Below, one piece after another: positions 25,346 through 33,346 of a stretch of 64,000 nucleotides of DNA. The stretch lies in assembly GCA_947642555.1 (NCBI GenBank), contig CANRSX010000002.1, positions 124,001-188,000 of the forward strand, read 5' to 3'. The position numbers and the translations under genes are program-made. The stretch is from an uncultured Roseburia sp. (GTDB lineage: Bacteria > Bacillota > Clostridia > Lachnospirales > Lachnospiraceae). Within the stretch, counting starts at the first letter, position 1. Every line of letters begins with the position of its first letter. Under the pieces are notes generated by a model. That model saw nothing but the letters and a program-made list of their open reading frames with translations, searched no databases and was not told where the DNA came from.

Positions 25346-26525
25346 CTATATCAGAAAGCTGACGTCCAGCCATATGATTGTGGAGCAGCGGGCGGACTTA
25401 AAGGAATGGGAGGAGCAGATGGCGGCTCACGCGGCCGCGGATCATCTGATGTTCGCGGAGCGGGTCAGAGAGAATGAGAAGACGAATCTGTGGTATGATA
25501 TCACAGGAAAACAGTCGCTCGATGTCATACTGGAGACAAGAGAACTGAAGTATGATTTTTTGTGTGAACTGCTGTCTGCGTTTTGCAGTGTGGTGGAATC
25601 AGTGGAGAATATACTGCTCGTCCCGGACGGCCTTCTGCTCGTTCCGGAATGTATTTTCCGGGACGGCCGGACGCAGAAGCTGTTTTTCTGTTATTATCCG
25701 GGAAATGAGCAGCATCTGCCGGAGGCCTTCGCGAGCCTGCTGGAATATCTGCTTGCAAGGTTAGATCATGGAGATGAGCGGGCGGTTACGCTGGCATACG
25801 GGATTTATGAACGCTTTGCAAAAGGGGGAGAAGGGCTTGGCGTGATAAAAGAGCTGCTGCGCATGCCCTACGAGCAGGACCAGGCGCCGGAGGAGAGCGG
25901 CGAAGGGGGAACGGAGGAAGAAGCAGAAGAGGAGACGGGGGACGGAGAGCAGGTTTACGCAAAGCCTGTGCCGAAGGAGACCGCGGTACCGCTTATCGCG
26001 ACAAAGCCGGGGAAACGGGAGAGACTGCGTCTGTCGATTCCGTCAATTATCCCGATCCTGGAGAAATACGGAATTTTTAACGGAAGCAGACAGAGCGCCG
26101 GGAAACAGAAAAGCATCAGATCGCAGAAAATCAGGCGTACGGAGCGGGAGGAGACATTTGTCTTCGAACCGGAGGAGGAAGAGGAACAGATACAGGCGCG
26201 CCCTACGGTCCTGCTTGGCGCGATGGCGCAGAAACCGGAGGGTATTCTGCGCTATGAGGGAAGGGGCGCCTGCGGAGACCTGACGATCTGCGGCGATACC
26301 TGCGTGATCGGAAGCGAGCCGGGATGCGACGGCTACATACCGAGCACAACCGTGAGCCGGAAGCATGCGCGGATTACGAAAAAAGAGGGGATTTATTTTA
26401 TCGAGGATCTGAATTCGTCAAACGGGACAAGCGTGGGAGGTGAACTGCTGAATTATAAGACGAAGGTGAGTCTGCAGAAAAACGAGGTGATTGTATTTGC
26501 GGATGAAAAATTCCGCTTTGTATGA
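25335..26525 (+). CDS. DUF6382-like protein with C-terminal FHA domain
   Basis: Cytoplasmic protein of 396 residues. The N-terminal 170 residues resemble DUF6382, followed by an acidic linker, and the last 90 residues are a forkhead-associated domain (CVIGSEPGCDGYIPST, SRKHARI, LNSSNGT). FHA domains bind phosphothreonine; the Ser-Arg-His and Asn-Gly residues that contact ligand are present, while the usual GR is GS. It closes the Tad run and could read phosphorylation by the kinase at 11.5 kb, which is inference. Confidence 0.75.
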   Translation: MEINYIRKLTSSHMIVEQRADLKEWEEQMAAHAAADHLMFAERVRENEKTNLWYDITGKQSLDVILETRELKYDFLCELLSAFCSVVESVENILLVPDGLLLVPECIFRDGRTQKLFFCYYPGNEQHLPEAFASLLEYLLARLDHGDERAVTLAYGIYERFAKGGEGLGVIKELLRMPYEQDQAPEESGEGGTEEEAEEETGDGEQVYAKPVPKETAVPLIATKPGKRERLRLSIPSIIPILEKYGIFNGSRQSAGKQKSIRSQKIRRTEREETFVFEPEEEEEQIQARPTVLLGAMAQKPEGILRYEGRGACGDLTICGDTCVIGSEPGCDGYIPSTTVSRKHARITKKEGIYFIEDLNSSNGTSVGGELLNYKTKVSLQKNEVIVFADEKFRFV

Positions 26526-26550
26526 GGATCCGCTTTGACCGGGATCCGTC

Positions 26551-26579
26551 TTGCATTTTCCGGGTATCCTGTCTATAAT
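26551..26579 (+). promoter_or_regulatory. sigma-A promoter of the rhomboid gene
   Basis: TTGCAT (26551-26556), 17 bases, TATAAT (26574-26579), 34 bases before the start codon. Confidence 0.78.
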
Positions 26580-26613
26580 GATGACCATGGATCAATAGGG
26601 GGATGAGCGGAAT

Positions 26614-27654
26614 ATGAAGCAGACAAAGCTGAAAGACGTCTTTCAAAGAGAAGGATATCGCTTTTGTGAGGGCAGACCGGTATCGCCCGGCGTATATTAT
26701 AAATATTACAAAGAAGGATTTCATGTCGTGCTGACGTATGATCTGGAGGAGAATGCCAGGATCGGTGACGGGGCGTACCGGGAGATGGAGACAAAGATAC
26801 TGGGGAGCTTTTACCATCCGGCGGAGTTCCTTTCGGATTTTCCCGACGGGTTTCCGGTCTATCATGTGGAGCTGCTCATCCTGCTGGTGGGAGGGGAGGA
26901 GCAGTATGTCCGGGAGATCTGCGCAAAGTGCCGGAACGTGTGGGCATACCGGCGTCAGACGGGACAGCTGCTGATCTATGAAAATCAGCCGGGAGATTTT
27001 TTTGGGCTGCGGCGTGCGATCGAGACGGCGCAGCCGGAACAAAAAAGGACATATGCGGATATTCCATATATTACGGTGGGAATGATTCTGCTTAACGTGC
27101 TGGTATATCTGATTATGGAGATAGCCGGAACCACACAGGATGCCGCGTTTGTGATCCGGCATGGCGGGCTGTATCCGCCTTATGTCATGGAAAGAGGGGA
27201 GTGGTGGCGGATTTTTACAGCGGGCTTCATCCATTTTGGCGCGGCGCACCTGGTAAACAATATGTTTATCTTATATTGTATGGGAGAGAGGCTGGAGCGC
27301 GCGGTCGGACATATCCGGCTGGCTCTGATCTATATGGCGTCTCTTTTGGGAGGCAATCTGCTGTCATACGCTATGGCCTGCAGGGAAGCCGCTGCATTTC
27401 ATGCGGAATACGCGGTATCGGCCGGAGCGTCGGGAGCGGTCTTTGGCGTGATCGGGGGCCTGCTCTGGGTGGTCCTGCTTCACAGAGGGCATCTGGAAGG
27501 GATACGGGCAAAGAGAATAATTTTTATGATTCTGCTCATGATTTATTATGGGTTTACGTCAGGGGGAATTGACAACTGGGGACACATCGGCGGTGTGGTT
27601 ACCGGATTTTTCGCCGCGATTGTTTTTTATCACAGAAACAGCCAAACATGTTGA
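26614..27654 (+). CDS. rhomboid-family intramembrane serine protease
   Basis: A 346-residue protein. An N-terminal soluble domain of about 145 residues is followed by six or seven membrane segments. The rhomboid catalytic Ser is in GASGAVFG and the His in WGHIGGVVTGF, with WWRIFTAGFIHFGAAHLVNN as the characteristic entry region. It cuts membrane proteins within the bilayer; the substrate is unknown. Its own promoter separates it from the Tad run. Confidence 0.9.
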   Translation: MKQTKLKDVFQREGYRFCEGRPVSPGVYYKYYKEGFHVVLTYDLEENARIGDGAYREMETKILGSFYHPAEFLSDFPDGFPVYHVELLILLVGGEEQYVREICAKCRNVWAYRRQTGQLLIYENQPGDFFGLRRAIETAQPEQKRTYADIPYITVGMILLNVLVYLIMEIAGTTQDAAFVIRHGGLYPPYVMERGEWWRIFTAGFIHFGAAHLVNNMFILYCMGERLERAVGHIRLALIYMASLLGGNLLSYAMACREAAAFHAEYAVSAGASGAVFGVIGGLLWVVLLHRGHLEGIRAKRIIFMILLMIYYGFTSGGIDNWGHIGGVVTGFFAAIVFYHRNSQTC

Positions 27655-27679
27655 TTTTGGGACGGAAAATTTATATACT
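27651..27679 (+). promoter_or_regulatory. sigma-A promoter of the flavodoxin/SCP2 gene
   Basis: TTGATT (27651-27656, overlapping the rhomboid stop codon), 17 bases, TATACT (27674-27679). Confidence 0.65.
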
Positions 27680-27731
27680 GAGTAGAGCGCTTCAAAATAA
27701 CAGAACGGCGCAATCGAAACGGAGGCTGTGA

Positions 27732-28724
27732 ATGAAAGTAAATATTTATTATGGCGGAAGAGGTCTGCTGGATGATCCTACTTTATATGTGCTGAATAAA
27801 ATGGAGGAGGTTCTGCGTGAGCTGCGCGTCACGGTAGAGCGAATCAATATTTTTGAGCACAAAAATGAGATCGCCACGCTTCCACAGACGATGAAGGATG
27901 CGGACGGCATCATACTTGCCACAACTGTAGAATGGCTCGGGATCGGCGGTTATATGAATCAGTTTCTGGACGCCTGCTGGCTGTATGGGGACAAGGAAAA
28001 GATTCAGACAACCTATATGCAGCCGATTGTGATGTCCACGACCTACGGCGAGCGGGAGGGTGAAATGACGCTGGCGAATGCGTGGGAGATTCTGGGCGGA
28101 CTGCCCTGCCCCGGGATCTGCGGGTATGTCGAGGATCTTGTCAGCTTTGAGATGAATAAAGATTATACGGTGATTATTGAGAAAAAGGCGGAGAATCTGT
28201 ACCGGACGATCTCACAGAAGATGAAGAGCCTGCCGAACAGCAACCTTGCGGTAAAGCAGAGCGTTCTGCGCACGCCTCAGATGGAGCTTACCCCGCAGGA
28301 GAGCGAGCAGCTGTCCAAATATGTATCGGATGACAGCTATGTGAAAAAGCAGAAGGAGGATATTCAGGAGCTGGCGTCCATGTTTAAGGACATGCTTGGA
28401 AAAGCGGGACAGGACGAGGATACCGCGTACATCAAACAGCTCCGCGACAGTTTTAAACCGCAGCAGGATTTCCATGCGCGCTACCTGTTTCTTCTGGCGG
28501 AGAAGAAAAAGCCGCTGTTTGTGGAGGTGAATCAGGATGAGCTGACGATTCATTACGGGCAGGAGGAGAACATTGATATCTATGCAAAGCTGTCACCCGA
28601 GGTGATGGAGGGGATCATCGCCGGAAGGATGACCTTCCAGAGAGCCTTTATGACAGGCGAGATGACAGCTAAGGGCAATTTCAAGATTCTCCGCATGCTG
28701 GATACGCTGTTTAACTTTGCGTGA
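27732..28724 (+). CDS. flavodoxin-like protein with SCP2 sterol-carrier-type domain
   Basis: A 330-residue cytoplasmic protein. Residues 1-160 have an NADPH-dependent FMN-reductase/flavodoxin fold (DADGIILATTVEWLGIGGYM), and residues about 225-330 an SCP2 lipid-carrier fold (VEVNQDELTIHYGQ, GRMTFQRAFMTGEMTAKGNF). The pairing suggests binding of a flavin and a hydrophobic ligand; no pathway is shown. It converges on the histidine kinase gene with a 14-base overlap. Confidence 0.75.
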   Translation: MKVNIYYGGRGLLDDPTLYVLNKMEEVLRELRVTVERINIFEHKNEIATLPQTMKDADGIILATTVEWLGIGGYMNQFLDACWLYGDKEKIQTTYMQPIVMSTTYGEREGEMTLANAWEILGGLPCPGICGYVEDLVSFEMNKDYTVIIEKKAENLYRTISQKMKSLPNSNLAVKQSVLRTPQMELTPQESEQLSKYVSDDSYVKKQKEDIQELASMFKDMLGKAGQDEDTAYIKQLRDSFKPQQDFHARYLFLLAEKKKPLFVEVNQDELTIHYGQEENIDIYAKLSPEVMEGIIAGRMTFQRAFMTGEMTAKGNFKILRMLDTLFNFA

Positions 28725-29358
28725 GCGGAAATGACAGCGTAAAGGTACAGCCGTCACCGGGGCGCGAGCTGCATTCGAGCGTCCCGTGATGAGCCTCCGC
28801 AATCTCTTTTGTGATCACAAGCCCAAGCCCGCTTCCGCCGGTCTTTGAGGTGATAAAGGGCTGGAAGATATGGTCGGCAAACGCGGGATCGAGCCCGCCA
28901 CCGTGATCCGTGACGGCAATGCGCAGAAAACCGTCGCTGCAGGATATGGTGACGACGACGCTGCCGGAGTTGTTCATCGCTTCGTAAGCGTTTTTGATGA
29001 GATTGATGACCGCCTGTTTCACCAGCTGCGGATCCAGCTCGATTAAAGGCAGACTCTCCTCAAAAACCATGTTGAAGTGAAAGCTGCTCCAGGAAAATGC
29101 ACGGATGGAGGAGGCGATCTGATGCATAAACGCATAGATATTAACCTGCATAACGTTTAAATGACCGCATAAACGTGCAGAGGAAAGCTGGGTGACCATA
29201 TTTTTCAGGAAGCTGATTTCGGACATAGCCTCGTTCCAGTATTCAAACTGGTTCACTTCCGGATGCTTTTTTGCCACGAGCTGAAGAGAACCGCCGATCA
29301 GAGTGATCGAGTTCTTGATCTCGTGGAAAATATTGAGATAATCTTCGTTATTTAACAA
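28711..29358 (-). CDS. soluble sensor histidine kinase, no membrane segment
   Basis: A 215-residue protein with a complete kinase core: H-box FHEIKNSI, N-box NLIKNAYEAM, G1 TDHGGGL, F-box FQPFITSK and G2 GGSGLGLVI. There is no sensor or membrane domain and no response regulator next to it. Read from TTG 29358, 5 bases after GGGGG. It resembles the KinB/NtrB-like catalytic part alone; its signal and partner are unknown. Confidence 0.82.
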   Translation of the reverse strand: MLNNEDYLNIFHEIKNSITLIGGSLQLVAKKHPEVNQFEYWNEAMSEISFLKNMVTQLSSARLCGHLNVMQVNIYAFMHQIASSIRAFSWSSFHFNMVFEESLPLIELDPQLVKQAVINLIKNAYEAMNNSGSVVVTISCSDGFLRIAVTDHGGGLDPAFADHIFQPFITSKTGGSGLGLVITKEIAEAHHGTLECSSRPGDGCTFTLSFPLTQS

Positions 29359-29488
29359 TGTAACCCCCGCCTAAACATAAAACCGTTGACATGAATCGGA
29401 CAAAAATAGTTTAGCATTAATAAAAACTAAGTTCAACAATAACAGTACAACAAAATTCGACATGCGTAACCAGCGGAAAGGAGAATTT

Positions 29489-29908
29489 ATGAGAGATAAG
29501 GATTGTATATTTTGTAAAATTTCGGCGGGAGAGATTCCTTCCAACACGATTTATGAGGACGAAGAGTTCCGGGTGATCCTCGATCTGGCCCCGGCGTCAA
29601 AGGGGCATGCACTCATTATTCCAAAGGAGCACGCTGCGGATATCTATGAGATCGAAGAAGAGCTTGCAGGCCGGGCGATGAAGCTGGCGAAGCGCATGGC
29701 AGTTCACATGACAGAGGTGCTGGGCTGCGAAGGCTTCAACATTCTTCAGAACAATCACGAGGTGGCCGGACAGACGGTATTTCACTTCCATATGCATCTG
29801 ATTCCGAGATACCGGAATGCGAAGAATGAGGATATTCTCGTGTGGAACCATGAAACATTTTCGCCGGAGGAGATGGAACAGATCCGTGACGCGTTAAAGC
29901 AGGACTGA
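29489..29908 (+). CDS. HIT-family nucleotide hydrolase
   Basis: A 139-residue histidine-triad protein, active on nucleoside phosphoramidates or dinucleotide phosphates. The triad is HFHMHLIP. An N-terminal C-x2-C pair (DCIFCKI) is typical of the Hit/HinT branch that binds zinc. ATG 29489 is chosen because AAAGGAG stands 6 bases upstream. Confidence 0.9.
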   Translation: MRDKDCIFCKISAGEIPSNTIYEDEEFRVILDLAPASKGHALIIPKEHAADIYEIEEELAGRAMKLAKRMAVHMTEVLGCEGFNILQNNHEVAGQTVFHFHMHLIPRYRNAKNEDILVWNHETFSPEEMEQIRDALKQD

Positions 29909-29913
29909 TAAAA

Positions 29914-29965
29914 ACAGGGCCGCCGCATCGTTGCGCTATGCGTGGATGCCGGCGGCCGGGCCTGT
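29914..29965. terminator. bidirectional terminator between the HIT gene and murG
   Basis: A long GC-rich stem, 29914-29930 against 29946-29965 with one bulge and one internal loop. On the minus strand a T-run follows (A-run 29910-29914), so it ends murG; on the plus strand the T-run is weak. Confidence 0.75.
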
Positions 29966-29981
29966 ATTTCACATATGACAT

Positions 29982-31046
29982 TTACGAGACGTCTGTAATC
30001 AGACGGATGATGGTGTCGATCGAATTCTGGGTGTGGCTCTGCGCCATTGCCTTGATGTAGGAGTCTCTTTTTTTGGTGACATGCCAGATTGCCTCCAAAA
30101 GCGTGGTGTTTGTGAGATCCTCTTCTTCAAGGACATAGCTGAAGCCCTGGGAACGGAACGAATTCGCATTTAATATCTGGTCTCCGCGGCTCGCCTGGGC
30201 GGAGAGCGGGATCAGAATATTCGGTTTGTGCAGCGCTAACAGCTCACAGATGGCGTTTGCGCCCGCACGGGAGATGACGAGATCCGCCAGCGCGAACAGA
30301 TCCGCCAGCTCCTGATTCGCATACTCAAACTGTACATATCCTGCGGTCTGACTGAGCGAATCATCCAGATTGCCTTTCCCGCACAGATGTATGATGTTGT
30401 ATTTTTTGACCAGCTCCGGAAGCAGATTGCGGATGGCCGTATTGATGGCGCGGGAACCGCTGCTTCCGCCGACAATCAGAATGGCCGGTCTGGACGGGTC
30501 GCTGAATTTACAGAGTGACAGCCCCTTTTCCCGCGTCCCGGATAAGAGCTCTTTGCGGATCGGCGATCCGGTCAGAACAGATTTATCTTTGGGCAGATAA
30601 TTCAGTGTCTCCGGGAAATTACAGCAGACCTTTGTGGCATAGCGGATGGCAATGCGGTTTGCGAGACCGGGAGTCAGATCCGATTCGTGTATAATAGCCG
30701 GGATATGGCAGCGTTTTGCGGCCAGAACAACCGGAACGGACACAAATCCGCCTTTTGAGAATACGACATCGGGCTGAAGCTTTCGGAGCAGTTTGACGGA
30801 CTGCCGGTAGCCTTTTAATACCTTAAAGGGATCCGAAAAATTTTTGGGATCAAAATATCGTCTGAGCTTTCCGGAAGAAATTCCGTAATAGGGAATATTC
30901 TGCTCTTCGATCAGGCGTTTTTCAATTCCTTCGTAGGAACCGATATAAGAAATTTCATAACCTTTTTTCTGCAAAGCGGGCATCAGCGCAATATTTGGCG
31001 TTACATGGCCTGCCGTGCCTCCCCCGGTCATTACGATTTTTTTCAT
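29982..31046 (-). CDS. murG: MurG, UDP-GlcNAc:lipid I N-acetylglucosaminyltransferase
   Basis: GT28 enzyme that makes lipid II at the inner face of the membrane for peptidoglycan. GGGTAGHVTPN at the N-terminus, HESDLTPGLANR in the middle and the donor-site region (GGSSGSRAIN, ISRAGANAICELLALHKPNI) are all typical. 354 residues, normal length. GAAAGGGA lies ahead of ATG 31046. It stands alone here, apart from the usual division/wall cluster. Confidence 0.95.
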   Translation of the reverse strand: MKKIVMTGGGTAGHVTPNIALMPALQKKGYEISYIGSYEGIEKRLIEEQNIPYYGISSGKLRRYFDPKNFSDPFKVLKGYRQSVKLLRKLQPDVVFSKGGFVSVPVVLAAKRCHIPAIIHESDLTPGLANRIAIRYATKVCCNFPETLNYLPKDKSVLTGSPIRKELLSGTREKGLSLCKFSDPSRPAILIVGGSSGSRAINTAIRNLLPELVKKYNIIHLCGKGNLDDSLSQTAGYVQFEYANQELADLFALADLVISRAGANAICELLALHKPNILIPLSAQASRGDQILNANSFRSQGFSYVLEEEDLTNTTLLEAIWHVTKKRDSYIKAMAQSHTQNSIDTIIRLITDVS

Positions 31047-31081
31047 AGATTTTAATCCCTTTCCTGTATTCTACTTCACTA

Positions 31082-31110
31082 TTTATAATACCCTTATGCT
31101 CAAAAGTCAA
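31082..31110 (-). promoter_or_regulatory. sigma-A promoter of murG
   Basis: Minus strand TTGACT (31110-31105), 17 bases, TATAAA (31087-31082), about 35 bases upstream of the start codon. Confidence 0.75.
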
Positions 31111-31240
31111 GAAAAGACTTATAAAATTAAGAAGCTGCGGGAAGGCGGAGGAGAGAGCGGGAAAAAGCAAAAAATGTCGATTTCTGGCGGGATGGGAAGG
31201 AAGATGTCAAAACTTGCGGCGAAATCTTTGGCCGGGACTC

Positions 31241-31269
31241 TTTTCAAAAAGTGGATTCATTTTTATAAT
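31241..31269 (+). promoter_or_regulatory. possible sigma-A promoter of the small membrane protein gene
   Basis: TTTTCA (31241-31246), 17 bases, TATAAT (31264-31269). The -10 is perfect but the -35 is weak. Confidence 0.4.
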
Positions 31270-31330
31270 AGAAGAGGAATCAAAAACCGGACAGGCATGT
31301 GCCGGAAAACAGAAAAGAGAGGTAATATGG

Positions 31331-31618
31331 ATGGAGCAGATGCTGATTTTTCTGACGGAGTATGCAAATGAGATCACGGCAGCGGCGTTTTCAGCAGTGA
31401 TTCTCCTTTTGCTCGTCGTATTACATAGGATAAAACGGATCGGGATACAGATCGAAAGCCTGGCGGCGCGCATGCGGCAGCCGGAGAAAGAGCATGAGGC
31501 CAAAGCTGTTCTGGAGGAAAGCGTACAGAACGCGGAGGCGGTGAACCGGTCGGCGGAGGAGAAGGCGGACACGCCGGAGGAACTGCTCGATGCGGTGCTC
31601 GGAGAGGTATTTTCATAG
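31331..31618 (+). CDS. small single-pass membrane protein of unknown function
   Basis: A 95-residue protein with one N-terminal membrane helix (EITAAAFSAVILLLLVVLH) and a charged, Ala/Glu-rich helical tail. I recognise no family. ATG 31331 follows AGAGAGGTAATATGG; a longer reading back to 31214 adds residues that look non-coding. It lies between murG and pgi. Confidence 0.55.
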   Translation: MEQMLIFLTEYANEITAAAFSAVILLLLVVLHRIKRIGIQIESLAARMRQPEKEHEAKAVLEESVQNAEAVNRSAEEKADTPEELLDAVLGEVFS

Positions 31619-31737
31619 GAAAAGCCCGGATTTACATTGCAGAAACCGCTTGCGGGAAGTGTGCATGTCTGATAAAATAATGCTCGAAGGATATCGTATA
31701 ATGTATGGTTTCAGAAGGGACAAAGGAGAGGAGAGCA

Positions 31738-33084
31738 ATGGGAAACGTATCATTTGATTATTCAAAGGCGGCAGGCTTTATCAGTGAGGAAGAGATTGCT
31801 TATATGAGTAAGCTTGTCATGGACGCGAAAGCGCAGCTGACGGCGAAGACGGGAGCGGGAAATGACTTCCTGGGCTGGATCGATCTTCCGACTGACTATG
31901 ATAAGGAGGAGTTTGCGAGGATTCAGAAGGCTGCGGAAAAGATTTCGTCGGATTCCGATGTGCTGGTCGTGATCGGGATCGGAGGCTCCTATCTCGGAGC
32001 GAGAGCGGCGATCGAGTTCTTAAGACACGGGTTTTATAACAATCTGCCCAAAGAAGTGAGAAAGACGCCGGAGATCTATTATGCGGGCAACAGCATCAGC
32101 GGCACGTATTTAAAGGGACTTGTGGATGTGATCGGAGACAGGGATTTCTCCGTGAATATTATCTCGAAGTCCGGCACCACGACAGAGCCGGCGATTGCGT
32201 TCCGGGTATTTAAGGAGATGCTTGAGAAAAAGTACGGTAAGGAGGGCGCCGCGAAGAGAATCTATGCGACAACGGACAAGGCGCGCGGAGCGCTTAAGAA
32301 CCTTGCAACCGAGGAAGGATATGAGACGTTTGTGGTTCCTGATGACGTCGGAGGTCGTTTTTCCGTGCTGACAGCAGTCGGACTTCTGCCGATCGCGGTG
32401 AGCGGTGCGGATATCACGAAGCTTATGGAAGGCGCTGCCGAAGGGAGAAGATGTGCGCTCGAGTCGGATTTTGCGGAGAATGAAGCGCTTAAGTACGCGG
32501 CAGTCCGGAATATCCTGCTCCGAAAAGGAAAAGCGATTGAAGTGCTTGCAAATTATGAGCCGAGCCTGCACTATGTTTCCGAGTGGTGGAAGCAGCTTTA
32601 CGGCGAGAGCGAGGGCAAGGACCAGAAGGGAATCTTCCCGGCTTCCGTGGATCTGACGACAGATCTGCACTCCATGGGGCAGTTCATCCAGGACGGTGCG
32701 AGAATCATGTTTGAGACGGTGCTCAATGTGGAGGAATCCAGGGAGCGCATCGTGATCGGCGAGGAGCCGGTGGATCTGGACGGGCTGAATTATCTTGCCG
32801 GAAAGGATATGGACTTTGTCAACAAGAGTGCGATGAACGGGACGATTCTGGCGCATACGGACGGAAATGTGCCGAATCTTATGGTCACGATTCCGAAGCA
32901 GGATGAGTACCACCTCGGACAGCTGTTCTATTTCTTTGAGTTTGCGGTCGGTGTCAGCGGATACCTTCTGGGTGTGAATCCGTTTAACCAGCCGGGCGTG
33001 GAGAGCTATAAGAAAAACATGTTTGCTCTGCTCGGAAAGCCGGGTTACGAGGAGCAGAAGGAAGCGCTCTTAAAGAGACTGTAA
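31738..33084 (+). CDS. pgi: glucose-6-phosphate isomerase
   Basis: Glycolytic enzyme converting glucose-6-phosphate to fructose-6-phosphate, 448 residues. Visible signatures are [17 protein letters not shown], the phosphate-binding [10 protein letters not shown], and the C-terminal region [30 protein letters not shown] precedes ATG 31738; the GTG/ATG further up is less well placed. Single gene ending in a clear terminator. Confidence 0.95.
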   Translation: MGNVSFDYSKAAGFISEEEIAYMSKLVMDAKAQLTAKTGAGNDFLGWIDLPTDYDKEEFARIQKAAEKISSDSDVLVVIGIGGSYLGARAAIEFLRHGFYNNLPKEVRKTPEIYYAGNSISGTYLKGLVDVIGDRDFSVNIISKSGTTTEPAIAFRVFKEMLEKKYGKEGAAKRIYATTDKARGALKNLATEEGYETFVVPDDVGGRFSVLTAVGLLPIAVSGADITKLMEGAAEGRRCALESDFAENEALKYAAVRNILLRKGKAIEVLANYEPSLHYVSEWWKQLYGESEGKDQKGIFPASVDLTTDLHSMGQFIQDGARIMFETVLNVEESRERIVIGEEPVDLDGLNYLAGKDMDFVNKSAMNGTILAHTDGNVPNLMVTIPKQDEYHLGQLFYFFEFAVGVSGYLLGVNPFNQPGVESYKKNMFALLGKPGYEEQKEALLKRL

Positions 33085-33115
33085 AATATCATAACATGTG
33101 ATTTGTGCATATCAG

Positions 33116-33153
33116 ACCACGGATTTCCTGTAATATAAAGGGAATTCCGTGGT
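33116..33153 (+). terminator. terminator after pgi
   Basis: 13-bp stem with one mismatch (33116-33128 and 33141-33153), 12-base loop, then TTTTTCTTTT. Confidence 0.88.
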
Positions 33154-33200
33154 TTTTCTTTTATTTTTGTGCAAATCAGGCTCCATTTTCTGCGAAAGTG

Positions 33201-33229
33201 TTGACAAAGAGAAATTGCTTTGATATAAT
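33201..33229 (+). promoter_or_regulatory. consensus sigma-A promoter of the SleB-like hydrolase gene
   Basis: TTGACA (33201-33206), 17 bases, TATAAT (33224-33229): a perfect match. The leader is about 110 bases long. Confidence 0.92.
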
Positions 33230-33273
33230 CGTTTCGTAATAAATCCGTAATAATTGTAATAAAATACAAACAA

Positions 33274-33336
33274 AACGGAATAAAGGCGTAATACTTTTTC
33301 GGTCGTAAGACCCGCAGAAAGAAGAAAAACGCCGTT
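33274..33336 (+). promoter_or_regulatory. structured 5' leader of the SleB-like hydrolase mRNA
   Basis: GGCGT (33285-33289) pairs with ACGCC (33329-33333), with AAC/GTT extending the stem past a bulge; inside is GGTC-GTAA-GACC (33301-33312), a hairpin capped by a GNRA-type tetraloop. The Shine-Dalgarno GGAGG (33337-33341) follows directly. It matches no riboswitch class I can name. Confidence 0.45.
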
Positions 33337-33346
33337 GGAGGTTTTC

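Noticed and set aside
26527-26552. Pair of GGATCC palindromes after the FHA gene as a terminator
   Set aside because: Only a 6-bp self-complementary stem with no T-run; chance is likely.
30920-30946. ACCGATAT inside murG, like a SigD -10
   Set aside because: It lies antisense within coding sequence and has TTTC in the -35 place.
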